Shown: piece after piece, positions 53,101 through 64,000 of the stretch
Layout of the letters: each line of letters starts with the position of its first letter
How positions within the stretch are numbered: position 1 is the first letter of the stretch
The notes under the pieces: model-generated
The model's input: the letters and a program-made list of their open reading frames with translations, nothing else
What the model was told of the DNA's origin: nothing
The model's database searches: none
NCBI GenBank assembly: GCA_034766995.1
Contig: CM068323.1
Coordinates: forward strand, 24,654,846-24,718,845
DNA: 64,000 nucleotides
Reading direction: 5' to 3'
DNA from: Acanthacorydalis orientalis
Lineage: Eukaryota > Arthropoda > Insecta > Megaloptera > Corydalidae
Made by a program: the position numbers and the translations under genes

Positions 53101-55575
53101 ACACGCGAGAGCGTCACACGTACCTAAGTATCATTTTCAGTCTGAATTCTTCTAACGTCCCTACCATATCTTCTTGGTGCGGCGCTCTCGCGGCCAGAAA
53201 CTTCGCCGACTTTATGATCGCGGCGACCAAATCGTTCTTGCTCTCGCTCTTCGCTTCGCGTTTCAATTCCTCGTCCGACAGTTTATCCAATATGTTCGGA
53301 ATCATTTCCTGAAAAGAACAAGGACGTTCGTTTCGTTCGTCGCGTACGCGGAACGAACCGACTCACCAGAACCGGCACGAGATACTTCACGATCGTGTGC
53401 ACCGTCAACAGTTCGTGGCACAGACCGAAAGGCTTTATCAACGAGTACACTAAGAGTAACGAGAGCGCCCGTCCGCTCTGGAACCGTTCGAGCAGGCTCC
53501 GGAAACCTCCGAGCGCGCCGAACCTATTGATCAGATCTACGAGCCAGCCACGCGGACTCCGACTGTCAGGCGGCGGTCGTGCGAACAGTTCCTCGTCCGG
53601 TAAGTTGACGCCGGACGGAACCGTCTCGCTCTGCCGCGTCGCGTTGAACGTATGGAACCTGTAGAAGAAGAACGTCCGTTTTCCGTACGTAAAACACACG
53701 ACGGGACTCTTACTTATTGGTCGGATTCAGCAGCATCGCTAACAGATCGAGTAACGGAAACCAATCTTGACCGAGCTTGATCACGACTAGTTCTACGAGC
53801 CGAAGAGAATTCTGATATATGCAGACGTGGATGTTCGCCTTCCAGCTGCTCACCGCGTCGTCCGTCAAGATTTTCGTAAACGATATCGTGAGACCCTCGC
53901 GAAAAAACCTCTGGCACGCTTCGCTACGGATATCTTGACCTGAAACGTTCCGGTACGATCGAGTTCGAAACGAGACGTTCGAAAAAAAACGCGTCGAACC
54001 GCTCACCTTTCCTACACAAGTCTATCGCAGCATTCAACAGACACTCTAATTCCTGTTCGGGTAATACCGGGACGACCCAACGTAAATTCGAAATTTTCTC
54101 ATCGAGCGCCGCCAATTTCGCGTGCGGGAAATCCGGCTCGGTCGTATCCTCTACGTCGATCGACGGTTCAGTCTCGTTCGGTAGAGCCGTACCGGCATCT
54201 TCGTCGGTCGTCGTGTTCCCGGAGTTGGAACCCGGCTGTTGAACTACGGCTGGTGGCATTGTCTAAACGAAAGTTTAAAATTCTCGATTTTATTATCGAT
54301 CGTAGCGTGTCGACGATTGAAAATCACAACACCTACGCCCTAAAAAAATTATCATTTCAAGTCGGTCGAAAACCTACAAGACACACGTATAAATATAAAC
54401 GAACGAAAACCTACAGAAGACACGACGAAAAACGCGGCCTCAAAATAAAATATATTAAGTTTCATCTGTAATTATGGCTTTCCGGTGCTGAAATTTCTGC
54501 CGTATCAGCAAAACGAATTTAACATAAAAACAATCGATCATCATAATCGTCCTCATCGTATATTTCAAACGATTATATTTACGTACATCGGATATTTTAA
54601 ACGACCGATGTCTTTTCATTCGGCGCTTCGATAGTCGACGCGTATCGCAGGTATACGTGAAAATAAAACCGAGCGGTTTTAAAAAGTCTCGATTTCGATT
54701 TCAGGATACGACGGATACGATCTCCGCGAACTTTATATCGGAATTCCGAGTTTCGTAGAGCAGCGGCATTATTAAAAAAACAAATGTTTTAAAACGTTTG
54801 CCTATCGGAAGGTCAATCACTAATAAGTTAACAGTTCCGGACGATGCGATTAATCACCGGGTCAAACATATTCCGATCGATCATAGATCGCTGTTATATT
54901 CGAATTTCGCAGGTTCGTTTAGAATTCGGGCCGCTGAATTGTATTTATTAAGGAAATATATCGAGTTGAAGACAGCAGGACAACAATGAAAGTCGAGCGA
55001 TCGATTTTTGAACCAAACACTCGATTGAAATCAATTACTGTACAACTAATATAAATGTGAAAAAATAAAGAGTTCATACAAGAAATGCAAAATGGTATGC
55101 ACGTAGCACATATTATTTAAATAATAATTACATATACATACGTGTGTGTGTGTATATGTACGTATATACATACATAAATACATATAATTAGACGTAAACA
55201 GAAACTGATATATTTTAGGCTGATTATCTGAACAACAGATTTTTATTACACTACTAATGAAAATATATCCACTCGTGAGTAGGCAAACGTCTATGTTACG
55301 TTTTAACAGACGGACCTGCTCAGATATTAAACATCACATACTGATTTTCCGACGTAAGGTTAGCTGTAAGACAATCGTGTAAGTACGATGTAAGACGATC
55401 GTGTAACGCATACGAGAGGAGCTGCTTCGATTAAACCGAAACGAAGACGTTTACCTTCTCCAGAGACTCCGTGTAAATCGAACAAAAAGAAAAAAAAAAG
55501 GACGATCTTTACCTGCGCTGTCAATTGTTCCGGCGGCTCACTGGCCGGCCCCTGGCCGCGGGTAGCTATGGTCAT
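42795..55575 (-). CDS. Fat facets / USP9X ubiquitin carboxyl-terminal hydrolase
   Basis: A large deubiquitinase acting on monoubiquitinated and polyubiquitinated substrates. Thirty-four phase-consistent exons give about 2631 residues (human USP9X about 2,550). Exons: 55513-55575, 54007-54262, 53714-53939, 53367-53658, 53124-53308, 52917-53052, 52495-52851, 52275-52417, 51824-52086, 51449-51764, 51064-51374, 50827-50974, 50483-50723, 50259-50396, 49920-50192, 49675-49829, 49342-49594, 49052-49268, 48458-48990, 48153-48360, 47865-48088, 47168-47807, 46877-47027, 46564-46814, 46331-46506, 46036-46232, 44786-44913, 44553-44707, 44124-44434, 43821-44059, 43546-43751, 43288-43434, 42993-43225, 42795-42918. 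Start [17 protein letters not shown] resembles USP9X, after a 1250 bp intron 1. Catalytic Cys1604 lies in [13 protein letters not shown] and His1902 in [12 protein letters not shown]. Zinc cysteines are 1755/1758 and 1802/1805. Gly7 run at 583-589; poly-Gln near the C-terminus. Least certain: donor GTCGGT after 47865, the choice of donor at 46564, and the last junction (GTTCGA donor). Confidence 0.95.
45636..45676. repeat. (TA)n/(CATA)n array in a fat facets intron
   Basis: Lies in the 1122 bp intron between exons 26 and 27, the only large internal intron of the gene besides intron 1. Confidence 0.85.
47101..47160. repeat. (TA)n then (CG/CA)n tract in a fat facets intron
   Basis: Compound alternating repeat that accounts for the 140 bp size of intron 22, between the exons that carry the zinc-finger cysteines and the catalytic His. 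Confidence 0.85.
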
Positions 55576-57910
55576 GCTGCGCCCCGCTAATGCAGGCCGC
55601 CTTGCCTTTTGCTCTGTACTACACGGCACGCACCGCGCTCACACATAGATCCGTTCGTTTCGGTTCTGTTCGAATGTCCTGTCGCCGGCCTTTTTCACAT
55701 CATACGTCGCTTGAAAAGAAGAAACACAATGAGATCGACTTCTCTTCGGATTCGACGAACCGCCTCGATAAGCACGCTCCGGCGAGTCTACGTCACGCGC
55801 CGTTTCGAGGCTCGAAAATTTCGTATCGAGTTTTACCGAACCGAAATCGATTAGAATTACTTACGGAACGATCGGATCGTACGACGTGGTCGAGCGTTCA
55901 CATCGAGTCGACGTGTCTTTCGAACGGCGTGAAGCGGATAAAAAAAAATATGACAATTTCGAATGGCAATCGGGCAGAGAATGCTTTCAGGGTGTCGCGC
56001 ACATCGATATTTTCGGTGCGAGTCGTGCGATTTTCGAGAGAGGGTACGACGTCATGCACTTCAAAGAATATACATTCGAATACGTACGTTTCGTAAAATT
56101 AAAAATCCCACGAGCTAAGTAAGGTTAGTTAATGGTACGATTAAGTCGGACGAAGGTTTATAAAAAAAACGTCGCCTCGACGACGAATGAACCGCTCGAG
56201 AATCGCACACGGGCACCGACAATCGTGACGAGGCGTGTTTCCGATCACATATTTTTGCGGACCGTCGTATATTTCGACACAGAACTGAAACGTCAATACA
56301 GCTTACCCTGCAAAAGGAAGGGCGCACTTGCTTACCTATTAACGCAGGTCACTTATACGCGCGGGGTCCGTTCCGATTCCGACGCACGCCTCCTCGAATT
56401 AATATCACTACTACTGTAATAAATGCGTGCGGATGAATATAATAAAAAAAAAAAATGTCACGAGAGTTTAAAAATTTTTTGACAAATTCTCTGATTCATC
56501 AGCCGGCCACTGACAAGATGGCGACTCTGTTGTGTGAATGAAGAGATAAATATATATTTGCGTATGAATGTTTCGTGTGCATGTGTAGAAGTTCAGTAAA
56601 TGAGATTTCGAGCCGTATTAATCATCGTCGTCGACGATGTCGGATCGGTCCCGGCCGCGCACTTTTTCCCCGATACACCGTTAACGATTCGTCGGCCGTA
56701 ATCGAAATAGTATTTTTTTTAACGTCTCTGAATCGAGATTTTGGACGTGTCTCGTTAGGACTATCGTCGGGACTGACGCTCTCGACACCACTCTTGAATA
56801 AACATGCGTTTTAAATATAGACGCGACTGGAAAAAAAGTTCAAATGAAAAAATATATATTTCTGGCAAATTTTCAGCATTGTTACACGTAGTTGTACTTA
56901 CACGACACGGAACTGTTCATTACACGAACGGCGGTCATTTCAAATCTGACATGTTTCGTAGTCGCTACGATTTTATGCAGCCCTCTTGTACGAATTTTAC
57001 ACGTTCTCGAACACGAATGAGTGATAATCGCGTACGACCTATTCGCATCGCTCGTTCGGCTTTATTTCCACTGAAAAAATACCGACCGGTCGATCCCCGG
57101 GTTTTTAGGTTCACCGACAATGAGTATTCAACTTACAACAACTCTTTTATTATTTTCCTGAAAATACTAGATACATTTTTTTTTTATTTACAATTTAAAT
57201 ATAAAGAAAAGACGGAATTCATCATGATTACATAACTTAAACTTTCGTACGCCGAAGAGAAGTCCTGTAAACAAAAACCGATATCGAATAAACGACTACT
57301 CGCATCGTCTGCCTCGCTTCTCGATAGAAAAACCGTTTTAAAATTCGAATTAAAAAAAAAAATTTTCTATTTCTTCAACACGTTTTCGGATATCATTATT
57401 TTCGTAGCAAAAATTATTTCACTTCGATCGATTCGGTGAACGGAGGGTCGAAGTATTATTTTTTAATTCATCGTTTATTCATGATCGTCAGTTAAAATCA
57501 AAACGAGTTAATATATGTTCTAAATAAAAAAAAATCTTTGGAAAACTCATAGACATCTGAAAAATCATATTCGAATCAAATCGATCGATATCATAGGGCA
57601 CGGTTCGCTTCCACCGTTTCTATTTCGACCGAAAACCAAAAGAAATCAGCGCGTCGAACTCCGACAGAGAACGCGTAAAGAAATTCGAACGAACGGCGGT
57701 TCGCAAAGTTTCTTTCGAACGACGGCGAGCGCGTTCGTAGGTAGAACCGGTAAAAGAAATTTCCTACGGTCGGCGAAAAAAAACTTAAAAAAAAAATCGT
57801 TCTCGCTACGAATAGAATTTAAGTCTGTCGTTCTTTTTTTTTCTCGTATCTATTATTCAATGGGTCGAGGGAAGTGGAAAATAACGTTACGCGTGCGAAC
57901 GACAAGACCA
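55576..57910. other. Intergenic: upstream of fat facets, 3' flank of eIF2A
   Basis: About 2.3 kb between two genes of the same orientation. Open frames occur on both strands without family resemblance. A YY1-type site lies at 56514-56525. I see no gene here; promoter and 5' untranslated sequence of fat facets are expected. Confidence 0.6.
56514..56525. promoter_or_regulatory. YY1/Pho-type motif CAAGATGGCGAC
   Basis: A perfect AAGATGGCG core (GCCATCTTG on the other strand), about 0.94 kb upstream of the fat facets start codon. The plus-strand ATG opens only MATLLCE before a stop, so it is not a gene start. Function as a promoter element is inference. Confidence 0.35.
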
Positions 57911-60457
57911 TCATAACGTTAACTCCTTCAATTCTTCGATGAGGTCGGTTTCGGTTTTTATTTTCGCCACTTGATTTATCTGTAGTGTTTTTCCGCTCGC
58001 CCGCTCTTCTTTCAGTTTCGCTATAGCGTCCAGTTTCTGCAAACAGAAGAGGACGAACGTGTATAAAAACGACCGACGCTCCGTTCACGAGCGTACCGTT
58101 TTGATTTTTTTTATTTTCTTATCCTTCTCCGCGTCTCCCGTCAGGACGATCGGCGTTTTCGTCTCTCGACCGTCGCCGTCGCTCGCGCCCACCGAAGACG
58201 TACGCGCCGGGCCGTCGCTCTCGTCCGCTCGTTTTCGATTCTTCCGCGCCTCGCGTCGCTTCTTCTGCTTGATCGCCGCTTTCGAAGCGGCTGCGCGTTT
58301 ACGAAAACATTCGCCGAGATGAGTACGGACCGTCGAGACCGATAACGGACGTCGATATATTTACTTTCGCCGGTCGTCCTACGCGGACGGCCGTCTTCGT
58401 CGTCACGCGATCCGAAATTCGTTTCCCTCCCTCTCGCGCTCGGCGGTCGGTACGCCTGCTTCGACGCTCGCGGCGCGCTCGAACGGATACCTTCGACCGG
58501 TCTGCGATCGATCGCGCTCTCTTCGAAGGCGTCCGGCGGATACTTCTGCCAGCGGATCTCGTACAGTTCCTCCCGCTCGTTCCACGGCCGTTCGTACAGC
58601 AGCGCGCCGGTGTAATGCCAGATCTTGTACCTGCAACGGATCCGAACAGGTTCTCGTATCTCGTCGCTCGGAACGACGGCCGTCGAAAGCGAACGCGATT
58701 ACCCGTTTCCGATACGCAGGCGCGGAGCCGTCGTCGCGGTCGCGAAATGCACGCCGTCCGGAGCCCACTCGAGCTGCGTCGTGTCGGCCGCTTCGCACTT
58801 ACCTATCATCTTCAGTTTCGTGAGATCCCAGAGCGTCACGTTACCTCCGAGATTTCCGAAACCGCCGAGCAAGAGAAGTGAAAGCGATCGTTAAGGACTT
58901 TCGACGAGCTTAAAGTTCGACGGTCTTCGAATATCGAAAACGTACTCGTTTTCGGACGAGGACCGAACGTGTAAAAAGGATATTGTTTCCGTGACGGTTG
59001 AAATAAACGGAATTCTGAGGACCCGTGCCTAGTTCGAAGACCGGTTCGCATTTTAAATCGAACAACGTCGCCTTCGCCGGCATGAAACCGTACACGACGC
59101 AGAATTCGGTACTTTTCGGAGACCATTCGACACCGTGAATCGGACCTTCTTTACCTACGACGACGATACATCGCACGGACTTACAACACAGACGAGAACG
59201 TACATACAGACGACATACCGAGTATCACCAGAGCCGTGTTTCCCCTCGTGCTCATATAGTGCAACGTCTGTTTCCCGTAGTAAGACGCGCCCGTCTTATC
59301 GACCTCGGTGCTAGTCATCAGCAGCACGCTGTCGCATCTCGCGTTCCAAAAGAAATTCACCGCGTCGACCTGCGTTCACAGACCGAATCGGTGAGATAGA
59401 CGACGACCGAACACGACGACGTCGAGCGAAAATTACTTGGAAAAAAGTCTTGCGTCCGACGGCTCGGGCGACGTCGAACTCCGGATACCGAAACATCCGA
59501 CCGAACGACGGCTGGCCCGGTCTCCCCGGCATCTCGCAGACGACGAAGTACGGCGGCGGACCGGGAGCGAGACTGAACGAACCGACCTTACCGCACGAAA
59601 TCCGGCTCGCCGCGCGATCGAAGTTCGCGTCTTCGTAGAACACGACGCCGTCGTTCGCCTTCAGCGCGCAGAGCTTCTCGTCCGAAGACCAGTTCGGCTC
59701 CCTGTAAGAAAAGCGTACCGACTCTCACTCGCGCTCGTCACGTACGAAAATATCGACCGACCATCCGGTCTGCTTCTTCCGCACGAACTCCTTCACGAGT
59801 TCGCCGTTCCGCGACCGGTAGACGCGCAGGTTCGGGCTCCCGTGCGGGTTCGCGTTCGTCACCGAATACGGTTCCCAGGACGACAGGTAAGTGCCGCACG
59901 GCGAGAAGTCGAGACAGCAGACCTTAGGCCTCGGGATCTCGGCGACGAGCTCCCAATTTTTACTCGACGCTATTTTGATCCTGAGAAGAAAATTTTCGAC
60001 ACCGGTCACTACGGAGAAAAGGGGGACCGGTCGATGAAAAACGGCTACTCACGACACTCCGTTCGCCCAAGCGAAGAAACCGCCTTCGGGACTGAACGAC
60101 ATCGTCCGGCACGCCTTACTCGGATCTTTGTCGAACTGCGGTACCGTTTCGTACGCCGGCGGTCCATAGCTTAAGTGCACTCCGGTCGAACCGCGCACTA
60201 CGGTGGAAAAAAAAAACATTAATCGTCTATCGCCTTCACTCGTCATCGGAAAATACCATATCTGTAAAACACATCACGTTTACTATAACCTTATTTATTT
60301 TATCGATTACAGACACCGGTCTAACATACAGAAAGCGCAACAAAATTCGAATATATTACACACGACGGTCTAATTTCTAACACGGGCATAAAACATTAAC
60401 GTTCAGAACGGATTCGAGGTGATAATTACCAGCAAGAGAGTACATCGGCGACGACAT
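57911..60457 (-). CDS. Eukaryotic translation initiation factor eIF2A
   Basis: A monomeric factor linked to alternative, GTP-independent Met-tRNA delivery to the 40S ribosome. Exons: 60430-60457, 60053-60197, 59762-59980, 59437-59701, 59219-59369, 58984-59154, 58703-58877, 58365-58630, 58097-58290, 57911-58036; 579 residues (human 585). The N-terminal beta-propeller contains VRGSTGVHLSYGPP, TEVDKTGASYYGKQTLHYMS, STEFCVVYGFMPAKATLFDL and HGNILLLGGFGNLGGNVTLW. The C-terminal part is Lys/Arg-rich and helical, ending IKTETDLIEELKELTL. The first exon is 28 bases (MSSPMYSLA), chosen because its phase and sequence fit the family N-terminus. Nine introns: eight GT-AG and one AT-AC U12-type. Intron 3 uses a GTCGGT donor. 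Start is 2.4 kb from a divergent gene on the right. Confidence 0.95.
58878..58983 (-). other. U12-type AT-AC intron of eIF2A
   Basis: The 106 bp intron begins ATATCCTTTTT, a perfect U12 5' splice site. It has TCCTTAAC at 58890-58897, a perfect U12 branch site whose C lies 12 bases before the terminal AC (CGCTTTCAC). Joining AAC A to TT CTC splits the Ile327 codon and restores HGNILLLGGFGNLGG, as in eIF2A proteins. No GT-AG pair in this interval gives a workable frame, because TAA interrupts the frame just before exon 7 and no AG follows it. Confidence 0.93.
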
Positions 60458-61438
60458 CGTGTGGCAATGACTTTTCACTGATTAAAAATCGTACATAAAG
60501 ACGTGGATGACAGAAAAAGATAATTAAAACATGTTTTGGAACGTAGCAGTATTAAATGTTTAATGCCTATATATGAATACAGATATATATGTAGTATACA
60601 TATGTTTAACCCCTCTGCGAAATTTGCTCGTGTCAAAAAAGGAATAATGGAGACACGGTCATGTACTTTATCTATGGTCATGCATGAGGTAGACGCATGT
60701 AGGCACACAAACGTACACGCACCTACATCAAGTTGACTATATGCATATAATTGTATATATATATATATATATAAGAAAATTAAATGCACGTTTTTTTTGG
60801 CAATTAAAATTAGGTCAATCATATGAAGAAAACGTTTATTAGGAAACATCGCAACATTTGATCAGGCTGCGAAGAAAATATAAAAAAAACAGATATTATA
60901 ATAATTAGAAAACCGATTATAAATAATTGAAATGCTTAATGAATGATATCTAGTAACTTGAAATCTAGTAACGGGCGAATCAATGTCAATGGAGAAACAG
61001 GATAAAAAGTCGAATAAACCTAATCGATATGCTCTGCTTGTAATAACTGAACCGGCCATGAAGTGATCTAAAAAATAATAAAAGAAAATTGAAAGTCAGG
61101 CGGCGAAGAGGTGTGAGAGCGCGGATAAAATATAGGAGAAGCTTAATTCGAGAAGCAGAGAAGGCAGCAGCATCGTTGAGATCGCCTTTCAGGTATCGAA
61201 GAAACGGAAGTCCTCAGAAAACGAAAAGAAGTTAACAGGCTGAAAGCAACCGAATATATGCAGTGGAATCGGTAGAAGGTGATATCTGAGTTCGTTCACG
61301 TCGCATAGTCCTAACAATTTAATTGAAATCTATATGTAGCTGTCATTTTTCAGCAATAAATCGAATGTAAAAATCAAGTGAACTGGCAAATTGAAAAAGC
61401 AAATGAATGGGAACAGAGAAGCGCATTATTTATTTTTA

Positions 61439-61476
<38 letters not shown>

Positions 61477-62848
61477 CAACAATCGACATATAACCCTGCT
61501 TATAAACTAACAGAGAACTCAGTCAGCACGGAACTGCATTTACTGCTCGATTTATCGCTTGAAACCCCCGAATAAATGTCATTATTATTGTGCAAGTACA
61601 CGTACAGTGTTCCGAAAGACGGCCATTTCTAAGAGAAAACGGCAACGTTCGGTTTCCTTTCGCGTTCCTCTCGAACAAAACGTTATATTGTATTCAGTGT
61701 TTAAGGGCGCGTCGACGACCGACGTCATTAGCGTCCGAACACAAACGCGAAATAAGAACGGGACTGAAGTGAACTCTCGTACAGGAATGCTGAAATCGGT
61801 TTGTACACCTCGCGTCCGCACCCCCCCCCCCCCCAAATTCAGAATGTCCGTGTGCCGGACCGTACATTCGCGGGACGCTTATTTCCACAAACGGACAGTT
61901 GAGACGCACGTACAGCAGGAAATGAGCCGGTGAGGAGTGCTCGATCTCGATCGGACACCGCTCATAAATAGAGCGAGGAGCGACGTGAGAGACGATCGCA
62001 CGTTCGAAGGACCGTGTCGAAAGAGACGGACGCCGTCGGGCCGACGTACCGAGCGAGATCGCGTCTATAAAAGAAAAACACACGCACAGAATCTCGTCCG
62101 GCGAACGCGTGCATCACGCAAGAAATGTGGAAAACGTACACGAGATCTGCTCGCTCGGATCTACGGACCGCTCGCGACGGTAGTAATTGAAATAGTAAAT
62201 GTGACCGGGGATCTACGGGCCGCTCGCACGGACCCGACTGGACACGGTTCCGTCATTGCAAGGACGAACGTCATTGTCTACCCGATACGTTTTCTCGATT
62301 TCGATTGTGTTCGAAAGTGGAGAGATAATTTTCGAGAAAATCATATCGGCCGATCGATCGACCGTTTAACGTGCATCGCGGTATCGCGTGCGCGCGTTCG
62401 ATACGAGAGAGAGAGAGAGAGAGCGGGCCCATTGTTCGATAATTTTCCGGGCGCGGTCGTCAAACTTTAGCGCTCGGCGCGCGCGGGCGCCGGCGATACG
62501 AACGCGGCGGGCGTGCGGACGAAACGAGTCGCCGTTGTTCGACCGGCGCGCCGATACACGATGCATTGTTATCTTCCGACACGCGTTCGCCTCGAAAACG
62601 TGTAGATCCGACAGATTGTCCGTTATTCAGTCATTGTTGTTCGGACCGCGCATACGAGATTCGATCGATTTTTCTTTATCTGTTCCCGTGCCGTCGCCGT
62701 TCCCGTTGTTCAGAGTGCACGTTCAGTTCGTCGAGCGGTCGGGGACCTGTCGGCCATCGTCGACGATGGGAACGGACGAAATAACGATTAGTTCAAAATA
62801 AACAGTCGATCGGTCGTTCGTTCGAGTCGATTTTTCCGTGGAAAAAAA
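60458..62848. other. Intergenic between eIF2A and the right-end gene
   Basis: Left half is AT-rich with small TA runs (60751-60773, 61443-61476). Right half turns CpG-rich and holds a C-run (61819-61833) and a (GA)n stretch (62405-62423). No supported gene; the divergent promoters of eIF2A and the right-end gene should lie here. Confidence 0.6.
62405..62423. promoter_or_regulatory. (GA)n run, candidate GAGA element
   Basis: Nine GA dinucleotides in CpG-rich sequence, about 425 bases upstream of the right-end gene's ATG. GAGA factor binds such runs in insect promoters; use here is inference. Confidence 0.35.
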
Positions 62849-62912
62849 ATGACTCAAATCAGTCGTGCATCGGTGGCGGTGGTCTTTTTTTGTGTAGCTT
62901 TCCATCTTGCAG
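62849..62912 (+). CDS. First coding exon of a secreted or membrane protein (partial)
   Basis: ATG after A-rich AAAAAAA reads [20 protein letters not shown] and then A, and stops at a good donor CAG/GTATGTTG in phase 1. The sequence is a typical signal peptide: short polar start, hydrophobic core, small residues at the end. The rest of the gene is not identified. The following intron starts with a long TA array and probably runs past the window edge. Upstream sequence is CpG-rich, consistent with a promoter. Family unknown. Confidence 0.45.
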
Positions 62913-62952
62913 GTATGTTGATAAGACAAGCGATACGTATATTTTCTCTCGT

Positions 62953-62992
62953 CTGTATCTCTGTGTGTGTGTGTGTGTATACATATATATAA

Positions 62993-63084
<92 letters not shown>

Positions 63085-63118
63085 GTATATATATATGTAT
63101 GTTTATATATATATACAT
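62953..63118. repeat. (GT)n(TA)n(GTAT)n array
   Basis: About 165 bases of compound repeat in the presumed first intron of the right-end gene; Tyr-Ile open frames here are artefacts. Confidence 0.93.
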
Positions 63119-64000
63119 AACGCGCGGGCGTGGAACAATTTCGATTTCCACCTGTTTTCCGTACAAACAGACGTATTTCTTTTTTTTTGCAATTCGCTGC
63201 GAGACGCGTCAGTCCACATCGCCGGTCGTGTCGAATAACACCGTCGTATCGTTTTCGCCCACTCGCGCGAATACCCTGTGTTAGCGCGTCGCTATTTAAA
63301 TGCATGCGGCGTATATCGACAGAGATGGAACATCCCCTGTATCGTACACGTCGCGTTAATTTCGAACGAGGCGAGTCGACGACAGAGATTCGAGAAGCGA
63401 AAAAAAAATATCTACTCTGCACACAGCGCTACATAAAGTGCCGCGGCTCGCCCGATCTATTCGTCTCGGCGTTCAACGGACTCGTAGATTTCATCCCGGA
63501 GGAAACTCTTCGGTCTCTCGTAGGGCACTCTTTTCGGCGGATGCACGGAAGATACGATTTTAGTTAATTTCGCGCTCGAAGGCGAAACGATAAGTAATGT
63601 CGACGGTCGGCGTGAAATTCCGAGGGAGCTGAAGCAGAGGGTCGAGTCCGAGCGGCGTGGTGAACGCTCGAACGGTATTCGAGATCTACGGTTCCGGCTC
63701 AACGTCGAGCGATTTCGACGTTCTCTTGCGGATCTCCGAGAGAGGTGTCGGGAGAACGAGGTTTTCGCCCCGTCGGCGAGAGACGTCGACGTCGTACGAG
63801 GGCGACCGCGCGCGAAGCCGCCACGATTTTGTTCCGGGACGAAACACGGAAATCCGTCGAGCATCGCCGGCGAAAAGTGACCGACAATCGAGGGTTTTCT
63901 TTTATCTATTCGTTTACCTGTCGGACCCGTCGCGACTCGCCCCGCGAAATGAGCCGCGCGCGCGCGCGCGCCGGACCGTCTGTAAATCACCGAACGGCGA
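63119..64000. other. CpG-rich sequence at right edge, no gene assigned
   Basis: Contains a 145-codon plus-strand frame (63130-63567) ending in RRMHGRYDFS and a 177-codon minus-strand frame opposite it. Neither shows a recognisable family, and open frames on both strands are common in this CpG-rich DNA. It may be intron or contain an unrecognised exon of the gene beginning at 62849. Confidence 0.4.

Noticed and set aside
63130..63567. 145-codon plus-strand frame as an exon of the right-end gene
   Set aside because: No acceptor in the right phase, no recognisable family, and the opposite strand is equally open.

Overview
The window is nuclear DNA of an animal, most likely an insect. It carries spliced genes with mostly 55-110 bp introns, GT-AG junctions, long (TA)n arrays and a large satellite, and no bacterial-type operon. 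The gene set (carboxypeptidase E, retinophilin/MORN4, a BTB-kelch protein, cortactin, fat facets/USP9X, eIF2A) fits an arthropod. A CPE orthologue and a U12-type intron make a fly like Drosophila less likely. I cannot name the species. Gene models were assembled by eye from reading frames, splice signals and remembered family sequences; every exon junction was checked for phase.

Layout. 1-16735: a higher-order satellite of nearly identical ~2.03 kb units, each built from diverged ~170 bp monomers, running off the left edge and ending abruptly at 16736. 17242-22284 (-): carboxypeptidase E, 9 exons. 25162-26365 (+): retinophilin/MORN4, 4 exons, divergent from CPE. 26805-30282 (-): BTB-BACK-kelch gene lacking its first exon, convergent with retinophilin. 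About 31.1 kb: a dead mariner transposase fragment. 32312-34798 (+): cortactin, 6 exons. 34.8-42.8 kb: AT-rich, TA-array-rich DNA with one orphan exon-like island near 36.2 kb. 42795-55575 (-): fat facets/USP9X, 34 exons, about 2631 residues. 57911-60457 (-): eIF2A, 10 exons, with an AT-AC U12-type intron at 58878-58983. 62849 onward (+): first exon of a secreted or membrane protein that runs out of the window.

Base composition alternates sharply. Genes are GC- and CpG-rich with GC-ending codons, which creates many long but meaningless antisense open frames. The satellite and the 35-42 kb spacer are very AT-rich. The genes are unrelated housekeeping or developmental functions (peptide-hormone trimming, phototransduction scaffold, actin branching, deubiquitination, translation initiation), so no functional cluster is implied. 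The most notable items are the higher-order satellite with its divergent edge copy, and the U12 intron in eIF2A.
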